Assembly (NCBI GenBank): GCA_025765615.1
Contig: JAIVFJ010000038.1
Span: forward strand, 310,001-374,000
Origin: Zopfochytrium polystomum
Lineage: Eukaryota > Chytridiomycota > Chytridiomycetes > Chytridiales > Chytridiaceae
Length of the DNA: 64,000 nt
Reading direction: 5' to 3'
The notes under the pieces were generated by a model. That model was given only the letters and a program-made list of their open reading frames with translations, was not told the origin of the DNA and made no database searches. Shown here one piece after another: positions 37,992 to 48,174 of this stretch; position 1 is the first letter of the stretch; every line of letters starts with the position of its first letter. The position numbers were made by a program, and so were the translations under genes.

Positions 37992-40034
37992 TTATTGCTG
38001 TTGGAGAAGTCCGCTTTGCAGACACTCCAACTCTCGGACACGACGTCTCATCTGTTCTGCCTCTACTTCTTGCTCTCGCAGTTTAGCCCGGAGAAGATTA
38101 TACCGTTCTAATCGACCATTCGAAGCTTGATTCAGCTTCTCGTTATCTTCCTCTAGCCTTGCCTTCATTCTTTGTGACCATACGGTTGAGAAACGGGGTG
38201 CTCGATTGATTCAACATACTTACTCTTCGGCATTCAACAGAGAAAGGGAGAGGTCGGAAATTTCTTTCAAGTTTCGTAATTGTTCCTCTTCATGCTGGCA
38301 GGAAGGGAAGGCGTTTGTCAATTCGACAAAAGGGCAATGGCGAAGTATGAGCGCAAACCTCTTGCTCCCTTATTGAACTTGCAACTCTCAAGAGATGGAA
38401 CTTGGCGACCGCTCCCTCGGTATTCCCGACGGTGCAGTCAGTCATGGGTGTTTGCGTCTGAATGTTTACCCAAGTGAATGATTTTTCTGCAGGTTTTCCT
38501 TTTCTTTCAGCGGTCAAGTCTGCCATCTGACCTTCGAGTGCTTCGATGACAGCGTAGCAATCGCGAACCTCGTTTCGGAGACCTTCCACTGTCGTTGGCA
38601 GCGACTCGAGTTCGGTAATGACTTTATAGCAGTCCTTAATCTCGCCCCGAAGGTCGGAAATCCACCGAGAAACATCCCTCAGTTCGTTTTTGTTCGGTCC
38701 CTGCAATCGAGCGAGAAGGGAGGCAAGAGCAACTTCCCCTATTGCCGCTCTCCCGTGGTTGCCATCCCCCAATGCCTGGTTCACAAGATTTTCGGCCGAA
38801 CAGTACCGGGGCGAATTCGTGACTGGAAAGTCAGGAACTTCTGTCGAACGAGGAGGTCTTGAGACAGGATTGCAATTAGATGCACGCATGGACTCTAGTT
38901 CGCGCTCTTTCGCTATAAGGTCCTGCCGAACACCCTCCCATTGCATCCTCCAAGATTCTGCCTTGCTGATTGTATCCGCCAAACGTTTCTCCAAATCCGA
39001 CCGCAAGGTTGCCTCGTCTGCCAACATCCGTCGCATGGCGTCGACGTGCTGGGACTCAATCTGTAACTTGTCCCTCAGCAGCTCGACTTCGTCACAAAGG
39101 GGCTGTCGTCCGTCACAAAGTGCTGTGTCGCTCTTTCGTTCTTGAAGAGCCGAAAGTGCAGTTGCCAAGTCTGCTGAAGCGTCAACGCGCTCAGTTTCCT
39201 CAGTATTCGCTTTCGGAAGAGTCACCAAACCAGGTAGTGCTTCATCCGAAGCAGCGTTTTTCGACTCACTGTACTCAAAATAATGTCTTTGTGGCTGGTC
39301 CGGACGCAATTAGCTCCACAGAAAGAAGCAGCCATCTACTCTCACGTTACGTAATGGGGGTTTCACCTTTTTTCGAATGTCTTTACCATTTAGATCCTCC
39401 GCCTAGAAATGCCGGGCGATTCGCATAATTGGTTCATTGAAGAAAGAACTTTCATATACTCACAAGTCGCTTTGGCGCCTTTGTTCCCAGCTTATGCTCC
39501 TGTTATATACATTGTGTTAAAGTTGTAAAGACGCTAAAACCTACCGTCAAAGGCTGCAGGATGTTCACAGACTTGGACGCGAGAACGGATGCCTTCGTTG
39601 CCATTTGGATATGAATGTTAGGACATTCTGTTGAACGTGAACAAATGACAGCTCACAGTTTAAATACCTTTTGTCCCTTTGCCATCTTCTGCGTTGCTTG
39701 CATCCGTTTCCATTGGTCCAGTTTTTCTTTCATTGGATCCAAACCAGCTCCAAGCACATCTTCAGTGTCATTCTCTTTGTTGTCCTGCAAAGAAAAATCG
39801 GCGACGTTTGCTGTAGATGGAAGGTGATTAGTAAAGTTGTAGATCGTATGTGAAGTTGGGAGGGATGGTCCTACCGATTTCGATCGGTGCTTCATTAAGA
39901 GGCTGGTGAACGGTGCTGCTGTCGAGTGCTGATGGGATACTGCCACTTGTGGTGCCACCAGACTTGTCCTTCATCGTTTGTTTTTTTTCGGACGAGCTAG
40001 GCCCAGACAGCCATGCCAAAGGCCCACTCATCAG
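37992..40034 (-). CDS. Coiled-coil protein of unknown function
   Basis: A reading chain starts at ATG 40034 (MSGPLAWLSG) and passes small exons: 40034–39880, 39845–39660 (DNKENDTEDVLGAGLDPMKEKLDQWKRMQ), about 39603–39540, and a short LGTKAPKRL exon. The main exon at about 39309–38480 carries heptads (VELLRDKLQIESQHVDAMRRML, LEKRLADTISKAESWRMQWEG, VRQDLIAKERELESMR). Paired EIKDCYKVITELESL and EVRDCYAVIEALEGQ units follow. Two C-terminal exons hold LRNLKEISDLSLSLLNAEE and KLREQEVEAEQMRRRVRELE, ending in LLQQQ with TAA at 37992. The overall form is a long parallel coiled coil with a disordered head, as in cytoskeletal or motor-adaptor proteins. The kinesin-like tail idea is not supported by any motor motif. 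Exon edges are approximate. Confidence 0.6.
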
Positions 40035-40128
40035 CGCCGGCAAAACGCGTTGGAAGTCTACGAGACCTGAAGGTATGGATCTGCCCAATCTATTTAGAAG
40101 ATAACGAAAGGGCGACCGTGCTGAATGA
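40035..40128. promoter_or_regulatory. Shared divergent promoter region, coiled-coil gene / DONSON-like gene
   Basis: 94 nt separate opposed start codons at 40034 (minus) and 40129 (plus). Both core promoters must overlap here. No TATA element is apparent. Confidence 0.4.
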
Positions 40129-42261
40129 ATGGCAACAATTCTTGTTCCGCCATGGCAGGAACGACAGCAGCGGGAGCGCCTAAATGGATGTCAACGGAAC
40201 CTGGCATCTTTCCCATCTCGATCGACCTCCAACGGATCGTTGATCGAACCGCCGTTGCTCGCGGCAACTTCTCCATATATGATCAGTGCACAGCAGCCTC
40301 TTTCAAGAACGAAAGCGCAGGAAAGCTCTGAGCAAATCGGGACTGCCCTTGCCCCTTTCCAACTTAGGGAACATCCTACTGAAGTCTCAACACTACCCAA
40401 AATGACGGCAAGGGCGGCAGCACTTATTGAATTTGGTCGAAAACTCGGGAGCCTTGCGCCCCCGTCGCTTCCCTTTGCCAGCGTGGACTCCAACGCAAAA
40501 GACACATCAAACCCATTTGCGTTGCTTGCAGACATTGAGTGTGTTCCTTCTATTCCGATATATGACGACATTGCGGAATTGTACGTTCAAGGAGCTTGCA
40601 GCTTGAATGCAATCTCAGATTTACACGCCCAAATAGACGATTTTGATTTGGCGGACCAGAAAATAGACGAGGAAATCGACGTGATGAACGGGGTTGGTGA
40701 CGCGGAAGCTTCCAGCGGAGAGGAAGATGAGGATATTTTACTCGCTCGAGAGGTCTGGTTACGAGAAAGGGATCGGCATTTGAAGACGAGAGAAAACACC
40801 AATTCTTCGTGCTTGAGAAGGGAAACTATCAACAGCACTCAAATTATCGCTCCAGTGGATCGTAATGTAAAGCACTCACAATTCGTAGCAAGAGGGAACC
40901 ACGAAAACTCAACGGAAGCCAACCATTCAAAGGTTTCAAACCCCATTGGAGACCCAGCCCACCTGTCCCCAGTATTCAAGCAGACTGCATTAGAAACACT
41001 ACAGTCGGACCTTCCCTCGGTTAGCGGCAGTAGCAAAGTTGCCACCGAAACCCCTCAATCTATTGAGACAAAGCAAGATCGAAGCATCCATTTTTGCCTC
41101 ACCATAACATCTTGCAAGCCCTTTACGTGGCTGGCTGCAAGTGCGGATGAAAACGAATGCTTGTGGGAACATGTCGCGAGGTGTGTTCAACCAAATTCAA
41201 ATCAGATGGTGAGTTTCAATTTCCAAATGCACTGACAGCTGATGTGAAGTATTTGTGAAGCTCACATCGAATGTGGAAAGTTTGTTGGCGTATTGGATGT
41301 TTCCAGCGGCGGAGACGCCACCATCACACTTGGAACTCATCTCAAAAGTGCTTAGCACTGTGGGAACGGCAGGCTCGGCTTCTCTCCATGCTGACCAGAA
41401 AAAAGAGTTAGACCTTTATAAAGCAACAGAGGAGATGTGGTTGGTACTCACCGTCACGTCTGTACCGGGATTTAAATTGGTTTCTACTGGCAGGTGTCAG
41501 TCTTTTCGGTCTGGATTTGCCAATATAAGAGAGAAAAGGATTCACTCGTTGTACCTCCTGGAGCCATCAAACACGGTCCAGTTCGCGAACGAAAACTCAG
41601 CTTTGTGGTCTTTCACCTCCGCTGCAGGACCAGGCTACAGAAAAGCCCTGCGCGACAGAGGTAAGCCGTCCATTTTTTTCGAAATAGTATCATGATGAGA
41701 ACGACTAGGAATCCAGTTTCGTAGTGTTCATCAAAATTTTAAGGAGTCTTTACTAGACAAAAGGAGTAAAGATTCACTTCCGATTGTGATACAAGGGCCG
41801 GAGGCGAACGCAAAGTATCTCCTGTTTCTCGTCGATCTGGTAAAACAGCGCGCAAAGAATCGCGTCACCAGGTTTCCCTTGCTGATATCGCGGGGTCCTT
41901 TTCTTCACGCTGCACTAAAAATGCCTCTGGTTTGTAAGCCTCTCCAAGACGAATCTCACCTGTATGATTGCAGATGAAACGAAAGTCGCTGGCTGTACCA
42001 GACGACTCGGGCAAGCCAGGTACATTTACTGGTAACCGCATGCAAGTGAACGGCTTCATTCTGCCGGAAGCTGTGACAGACGTCATTGATTGGATAGAGA
42101 GACGCGTTGGTGGAATTCGCGGTCAAGTGAAAATTACTCTTGACACGAACCAGCGAACATCGGGATTGAATTTCGCGGGAACTTTAGTCAACGCGGATGG
42201 TGTCCCCTCCGCTCAAATTTTTTGCAGTGGAAAAAATAAAGAATCTCTGATTTCACTCTAG
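40129..42261 (+). CDS. DONSON: DONSON-like replication fork protein
   Basis: Exon 1 is 40129–41208, and a second exon begins at about 41261. The N-terminal 230 residues are disordered with an acidic patch (SSGEEDEDILLAREVWLRERDRHL). The conserved core contains LTITSCKPFTWLAAS, ESLLAYWMFPA, EEMW joined across GTTGGT…CTGGCAG to CQSFRSGFA, TVQFANENSALWSFTSA, YRKALRDRG joined to IQFRSV, and QVNGFILPEAVTDVID. These match DONSON/Humpty-dumpty blocks (ITSxxPFxW; LLxYWxxP; ExWxxxFxS; FTVLF…TSPTTRGLREALxxxGIxF). DONSON helps assemble CMG helicase and protects replication forks in metazoans and plants. The last block lies in 41968–42261. The middle exons at about 41695–41800 are approximate. Confidence 0.72.
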
Positions 42262-42590
42262 TGGAGTGGCTAGGTTGATGACAGCCCACAATTGATTTTC
42301 GGACAGCCCCAGCCGCCGTGCTTGACAGAAATTCAAACGCCGACAAATGAAAATGAAAACCAGCAAAGCAAGACGGACGCACAGTATAAAAGCTTTTGGC
42401 TACGGCCTACTGTAAATACCCTCAAGAGCCTACACTGTCATCTCGTTCCGTATCTCCTCGAATCTGACCTTGCCGATCGGTAAGCCTGACCCAGTTTACT
42501 GCCAAAGCAACTGTTCGGCTGCCGCGGAGAGCTATATCAACATTTCCTTCCTCATGCTACCCCCACCAGCGATCCAAGCAACAACCGACC
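42262..42590. other. Intergenic region, no gene seen
   Basis: Non-coding stretch between the DONSON-like stop and the importin alpha start. It must contain the importin promoter and both UTRs. Several T/A-rich tracts and a possible TATAAAAG at about 42384 are visible. No RNA gene or repeat is recognised. Confidence 0.5.
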
Positions 42591-44505
42591 ATGCTCTCAG
42601 CAGAAGCGTCCAACTCGACGTCAGTAATGGAGCAACGCTTGGCGAACTACAAGAATCGGAGCCTAATGAAGGCAGACGAATTGCGGAGGCGCCGCGAGGA
42701 CAATTACGTCGAGATCCGCAAGCAGAAGAAGGAAGAGTCGATATCGAAGCGGCGAAACATGCTTTCTGTGGGACTTGATGACGACGAAGACGATCCTGTT
42801 GGTCCGATTGCGGTGGAAACGGTTAGGGCTCTCCCCAAAATGTCACCAAATCTGTTTTGCTCACTGCTCTTTTACTCAGACGCAACTTTCTCAGTACGTG
42901 ATCGAGCTCCAGTCGGGCGATCCTGCAGTGCTTTTGGCCGCCACATCCAAGATCAGGAAGCTCCTATCTAAAGGTTGAGCTGTTCAGCATTCTGACCATT
43001 TCAACTTACCGGCCCCCTCCCCAACTGCCCTCAAAGAGCGAAATCCCCCCATCCAAGATGTCATTAATGCCGGAGTAGTACCTCGACTCGTTTCCTTACT
43101 CACCGCCAGCGACTCAATGCTGCAGGTTAGCTTCGCTGCAAACTTTCTCAATGGCTTACTGTAGTTAAATAGTTTGAGGCGGCCTGGGCGCTCACCAACA
43201 TCGCTTCTGGAAGCTCGACCCAAACTGCCGCTGTTATCGACATGGGCGCCATCCCGTTGTTCATACAGCTGATCAACTCTACGAATCCTGAAGTCAAGGA
43301 GCAGGCGGTCTGGGCACTCGGTAATATTGCGGGGGACAGCCCACGCTACCGGGACTTGGTCCTGCGGAGCGGTGCTTTGCCTCCAATCCTCGATATTCTT
43401 TCAAGTCAAGCCTTCAGACTTTCAATGGTGCGAAATGCGACCTGGACGGTCTCAAACTTCTGCCGTGGAAAGAACCCGCAGCCTGACTGGAACATAGTGA
43501 GTTCGAATTGATTCATTTCCAGACCCTGACCGTCCCCAAGGTTGCACCAGCTTTACCGGTACTGGAAAAATTAATATACTCCATGGACGAGGAAGTATTG
43601 ATTGATGCCTGTTGGGCGATTTCGTATTTGACCGATGGAACGAACGAGCGAATCCAAACAGTCATTGACGCGAAAGTTGTGCCTCGACTGGTGCAGCTAC
43701 TCGAGTGAGTTCATATGCTAACTACAGCCGCTCATTATGTAACCTTCCATGCAGGCATAATTCTCTTTCAGTTCAGACCCCTGCCCTGCGAGCTGTGGGC
43801 AACATTGTGACAGGCGATGACGTGCAAACCCAGCATGTGATTGGGCATGGCGTATTGCCTCGTCTCTATCATCTTCTCTCCAGCCCGAAAGAAAACATTA
43901 AGAAAGAAGCCTGCTGGACTATATCAAACATAACCGCAGGAACGCCCGATCAAATTAATGTTCGTATCATCTTACTAGTCCACTCATTTTGACGCAAACA
44001 CATATTCTTTCAGGCTGTGATTCACGCCAACATTATGACACCATTGATCAAAGTTCTTCAGGCTGGTGAGTTTCGAGCAAAAAAGGAGGCTTGCTGGGCG
44101 ATCTCCAATGCCACATCGGGCGCACTCGCGCGACCGGATCAAATTCAATATTTGGTGAACAATGGTGTCATCAAACCTCTTTGCGATATTCTCAATATCG
44201 ACGACGTTCGCATCGTTCTTGTTGCATTGGATGCCATCGAAAATATCCTCAAGGTTGGCGAAATGAATCGAGCAGGAGCTGGAACCAATCCTTACGCCGA
44301 CCAAATCGACGCGGCGGGTGGGCTCAACCAAATATACGCGCTTCAAAATCACCAGAATGCCGACATTTACAAGAAGTGCTACGTGATCATCGAAAAGTAC
44401 TACAACGACGAGGACGCCGAGGCAGACCCTACTGTAACTGAGTCGGGAATGTACTCATTTAGCTCTGAGTTTTCCACGAATGGACAGACCTTCAATTTTC
44501 AGTAA
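42591..44505 (+). CDS. SRP1: Importin subunit alpha (karyopherin alpha, Srp1)
   Basis: Seven exons (42591–42821, 42880–42973, 43037–43125, 43173–43496, 43541–43704, 43755–43959, 44014–44505) sum to 1599 nt, or 532 residues, the standard length. It is the adaptor that binds classical nuclear localisation signals and importin beta. The IBB domain at residues 13–55 has [22 protein letters not shown] and a basic [11 protein letters not shown] run. Armadillo repeats follow with the invariant Trp–Asn ladder: [90 protein letters not shown] and [14 protein letters not shown]. These hold the NLS in major and minor sites. The C-terminal ARM and acidic tail (NDEDAEADP) match. Intron 4 is given as 43497–43540; an alternative acceptor at 43522 is in frame. 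Confidence 0.97.
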
Positions 44506-44796
44506 CTGTCATCTGATAAAGTTAATAAAAAGAAACCAAACATTCGATTGCCACTTATTATTTATAAGCGAGAAACAGTTTATTTACTATCACCCGCATC
44601 GCGACGTGCAAAACTACGAGCATAGTAAGACAAACAAACAGGAGTGCTGGTTCGACGGGTAATAATATCCAGAACGTTAAGATAAATCAATCCAAAAGAA
44701 ATTTCGCATATCGCAGGATAATTCAGTGAGCGTTCGTAGTTGTTAGATAAGAGGATTATTAAGTGCACAATCTCATCGCTGCTGAGTCCCAAGGTC
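44506..44796. other. Convergent 3' region, no gene seen
   Basis: Between the importin alpha stop and the zinc-finger gene stop. It is A/T-rich, with an AATAAA at 44524–44529 that could be the importin poly(A) signal and several TTATTT stretches. No coding signal was found. Confidence 0.4.
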
Positions 44797-46557
44797 TTAT
44801 TCAGTCTTTATCCCACGTTCCTTCAGAATAGCTTGCAATTGCTGCATCCCACCTCGCGATAAGTCGATGAAACACCTGCTTTTTGGGCGAGAAACATGAC
44901 GCTTGAGGGCGTCTAACCTTGAAAATGACTTTGGACAACGACCGCACGGGAATGCGCGAAAGCTTGCATGCAGACTACTTTCGTGCCGCTTCAGGTCGTG
45001 AGACCGGCGAAAAGTCCCCCCGCAAACGCGGCACGTAAAAATCTTGTCTGCAGCGTGAGTTTTGATGTGGGAGCGAAGGTTGAGCCCTTTGTTGAAGGTG
45101 CGACCGCAACCTTCGATTGGGCAGACCATGGGCGTCGCGGGCTCGTGTTTCGGTGTCGTTGGTGATTTGACCGGTGAACAAGTCGCGCGCCCAAAGCCAT
45201 GGGAATGGCTATGGCTATTGGAACTGCGCTTCGGAGAGAGCGAGGCCCTTGACGAGGACGACACCGACGAAACCGGCGTGGACAAGACATCCGATGGGCT
45301 GCAGGGTGTGGCGGCAGGGAGAAGCAGCTGTGAAAGTGGGGCAGGAGTTGTTGGAAGGAGCAGCGGGCGAGCAAGTGCAGATAACGGCGGAGTAGGGAGC
45401 GAGCCGCTTCTCGCGTTGTCAGCTTGAACTGTGGCAAGTTCCAATCCAAGAGATTGCTGAGAGGAAGAAATTCCGGCTGTATGAGGAGTGGAGAAGAGCG
45501 GCTTTCGGCTATCGACACTTGTGCTCCGATGGGGAAGGTGCGTTATAGAATAATGTGGGTCGTGCGACGTTGCAGGTGCAGTTTTAGTCCTTCCGAGTAC
45601 GCCCGGTGGGGCAGGCGAGGGAAAGCCAAAGTCCAGGAAGGACGGAGGAGAGGCGGTCAACAGTGGAGCAGGCGGGGCTGACGAAGAATCGATGGTTGCC
45701 GCACGAGGGCGGCGAGTGCTTCCCGCTGCGCGGTGGATAATACCTGAAGCGGCAGAGGAGGACGAGCGCCTGGGGGATCGGGTATCGAAGGTAGGGCGAG
45801 CGGCCGATTGGGGAGCTGATTTTCCCCCAACATGAGGGTTGCCCATAACAACGGCTGTCGATTGGAGCTGCGGTCCAATGGACTGGTGCGGAAGGAAGAC
45901 AGATATCGAATTGGGCTGGCCAGAGATGAACGGATTTCCAAGTGCCAAATGGGGTTGTTGACGGGTTTGCGTCGTGAAAAGGCTTGAAGGAAACGACACC
46001 GCCATACGAGTCTCCAAGTCGACGATTGGATCACCGAAATCCATCACTCCTCGAGGTGTGAGAATCGAAGAAAAGTCTCCAAAGAGGTGGTCAGGACGAT
46101 GAGGCGAGACGGCCGTTGAAACATTCGACAGCTCGCTTTGAACGGACGAGGACGGAGAGGGTGGCGACGGTCTGCCGCAGATAGCAGATTCAAGAATAAG
46201 GCTCAGTCTCCGAGCTTCTTCTGGTGTTGGCAAGCTCTCAATGCTGGGTGCTGGTGCCGTGAGCTCTGCATTGGGGTCAAGCTCGCCTATGTCATCCAAC
46301 ACTGCCATGTTTATATCGCTGTCACTCTGACTGCTAACAACGATGGCTGGTGTTGGCAGCGAGGGCATTTGGCTTGAATCCGCTACATCGAAATTGAGCG
46401 ACACAGACGGAACAGTGAGATGGGAGGAGTTGGTCGAAAAGAGTGGGGTGTCGTCCAGGCCGAATCCATTCGCGAGTAATCCAGCACCGAGAGACTGGAA
46501 GTCGTCAAATGAATCCTCATGCGCTCGGAAAAGAAGCATAGATTCAGGAGTGGCCAT
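44797..46557 (-). CDS. C2H2 zinc-finger transcription factor
   Basis: Intronless 586-residue frame. About 470 N-terminal residues are low-complexity S/P/T/A-rich, typical of a fungal activation region. Three zinc-finger units lie at residues 479–501 (C-x4-C-x12-H-x3-H), 509–530 (C-x2-C-x12-H-x4-H) and 538–562. The third has C-x2-C-x12-H and then a cysteine where the second histidine is expected (RHVSRPKSRC), a CCHC-like last finger. A short tail (MQQLQAILKERGIKTE) ends the protein. The first two fingers resemble calcineurin-responsive Crz1-like factors, but no PxIxIT docking motif was located. It is a DNA-binding regulator by inference; targets are unknown. The ATG at 46557 has a (CT)n tract about 180 nt upstream. 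Confidence 0.86.
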   Translation of the reverse strand: MATPESMLLFRAHEDSFDDFQSLGAGLLANGFGLDDTPLFSTNSSHLTVPSVSLNFDVADSSQMPSLPTPAIVVSSQSDSDINMAVLDDIGELDPNAELTAPAPSIESLPTPEEARRLSLILESAICGRPSPPSPSSSVQSELSNVSTAVSPHRPDHLFGDFSSILTPRGVMDFGDPIVDLETRMAVSFPSSLFTTQTRQQPHLALGNPFISGQPNSISVFLPHQSIGPQLQSTAVVMGNPHVGGKSAPQSAARPTFDTRSPRRSSSSAASGIIHRAAGSTRRPRAATIDSSSAPPAPLLTASPPSFLDFGFPSPAPPGVLGRTKTAPATSHDPHYSITHLPHRSTSVDSRKPLFSTPHTAGISSSQQSLGLELATVQADNARSGSLPTPPLSALARPLLLPTTPAPLSQLLLPAATPCSPSDVLSTPVSSVSSSSRASLSPKRSSNSHSHSHGFGRATCSPVKSPTTPKHEPATPMVCPIEGCGRTFNKGLNLRSHIKTHAADKIFTCRVCGGTFRRSHDLKRHESSLHASFRAFPCGRCPKSFSRLDALKRHVSRPKSRCFIDLSRGGMQQLQAILKERGIKTE

Positions 46558-46732
46558 TTTCTTGAGCCACCGCTGGATGTGCGGGTGCGGGGTCCGGTGT
46601 CGGGTGCGAACTGCGCCAGCGCTTGCGGGGAGAGTGTAATCGCGAAGCGCAGGTTGGGTGGAAGAAGGACAAGAGCCGCAAGTGAGGTGAACAAGCGAGC
46701 AGTGCCTTTTTTCCCCTTTCGTTCCCTCAATC

Positions 46733-46736
<4 letters not shown>

Positions 46737-46799
<63 letters not shown>
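46737..46799. repeat. (CT)n microsatellite, about 31 units
   Basis: An almost perfect 63-nt run of CT on the plus strand, followed by imperfect CT-rich sequence to about 46860. It lies 180–240 nt upstream of the zinc-finger gene, as GA repeats on that gene's sense strand. Length is likely variable between strains. Confidence 0.97.
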
Positions 46800-46805
<6 letters not shown>

Positions 46806-46859
46806 TCTCCCTCTGCCTCTCTCTCTCTCACCTCTGCCTCTCCCCCTCCCTCAGCCCCC

Positions 46860-47718
46860 TGTCCAGTAACCATTTGCGACCAAAATAGAAGCTGTCAATT
46901 GGCGGTGTGAGCACAGTTGGAATCCCCAAAAATCCAAAATAGGAAGGCCCCGCAAATTGGGTGTGTCCAAATCGAGGACGCACTTTGAGTGCAATGCGAG
47001 ACAAATTCAGTAGACACAGGACAGGCAGGCTCACACCAATCAATCATCGCGCCTTGGTGCCTTGGTGGTGGTTCAACCTTCACGTTTTGAACCCGTCTGT
47101 TCGGAGAATATCCATTTCGACATGTCAAGGAGATGACTGTATAAATAGGGACTCCCAATACTACCAAAAAGTCATCCAACCAATTCAAAAATCCGATGAT
47201 GAGAAGACTCAGAATCTGTCGTTCAGGTGGGATTGTGGATAAGGGTGTTGCTGCGCTGGTTGGTCGGGCGCATTCGCTTGCGTGGTCCGAATCGCTGGTG
47301 GAGATGGGATATCAAGTTCGGCCTTTCTTAGTCTCTCCCAGCGCTCATTAGAGCATGCAGGATGTATGTGGACGACGTGGGTCAAACAATGTCCTTTTTG
47401 CTCGCCATCGGTGCGGATTGTGTGCGCAATGCCGTTGTCCCTCTCCATATTAGGGCTCCGACTTCCCTGCACAGGGCCTCCCCCCCAATCCCCGCGTGGC
47501 AGAATGCTCCCACGCTCCAACACTACGCACCTTGTTACATACTAAAGTGGGGAGTTGTGTTGTCTCTGAGGATTTGAGTCTTCTTTTGCCCGTCCCCATC
47601 TTTCAATCTTCCGATCTACAATCTCTAGCTCAGTTTGCGTCGTTGATGAGCATAATAAATCGGTGTGACCTGCTCCTTGATTGCACTTGAAACGGATATT
47701 CCAAATCAAAATTTGTTG
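46860..47718. other. Intergenic region, no confident gene
   Basis: About 860 nt between the CT-rich promoter region of the zinc-finger gene and the small membrane-protein gene. Open frames here are short and overlap on both strands with no coding signature. I see no tRNA, repeat or transposon match. A short expressed gene cannot be excluded. Confidence 0.4.
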
Positions 47719-48070
47719 ATGGGCGCTCTTGCCAATCCCGACCATGCCCGTCGCCTGGTCCAGCTGCCGCCGACGATCCAGCCAGATCGATCGCCACAGC
47801 CCAGTCAATCAGGGTCCCCCCCCGACCCACAGGCTGTACCTGCAGAGGGTGGGATGCCCCATCCGCCCGCATTTGTTGGAGATGTCACGGGCTTCGCTTT
47901 CTTGACATTCGAAGTACGTCACTTGCAGCCCTGCCGTCGCCAACTTTGTGACTCTAACCCTCTGGCAGATCGTCAATGTAATGCTGTTCATAATTTCGGG
48001 TTTCCTTGTAGTGTGGAGACGTCGAGTGCTGGATTACGCGTTTCAAAGGGGCGCCTCAAGCAGGGTATAA
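47719..48070 (+). CDS. Small single-pass membrane protein (98 residues)
   Basis: Two exons, 47719–47913 and 47969–48070, with a 55-nt intron (GTACGT…CTGGCAG) joined at phase 0. The predicted protein starts MGALANPDHARRLVQLPP. It has a Pro/Ser-rich middle (about residues 20–55), then a hydrophobic helix IVNVMLFIISGFLVVW at about 66–81, followed by RRRVLDYAFQRGASSRV. The basic residues directly after the helix suggest a cytosolic or matrix C-terminus by the positive-inside rule. Neither exon alone shows the helix in a long frame, so simple ORF calling would miss it. I do not recognise a family. Size and topology fit accessory subunits of mitochondrial or ER membrane complexes, which is speculation. 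Confidence 0.6.
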
Positions 48071-48174
48071 ACGACTAGCGTATTTTTTTCAAAGGCGTCA
48101 TGAACTGTTTCTGGTTTAAGTCATATATTTGGCACGGGCAGAAATAAACATGATTTACACGAGAAAAGCCAGCC

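Noticed and set aside
46383..46805. Frame encoding REREREREREY
   Set aside because: Simply translates the (CT)n microsatellite.
46860..47718. tRNA gene search in the intergenic stretch
   Set aside because: No box A/box B pair with a foldable cloverleaf was found by eye.
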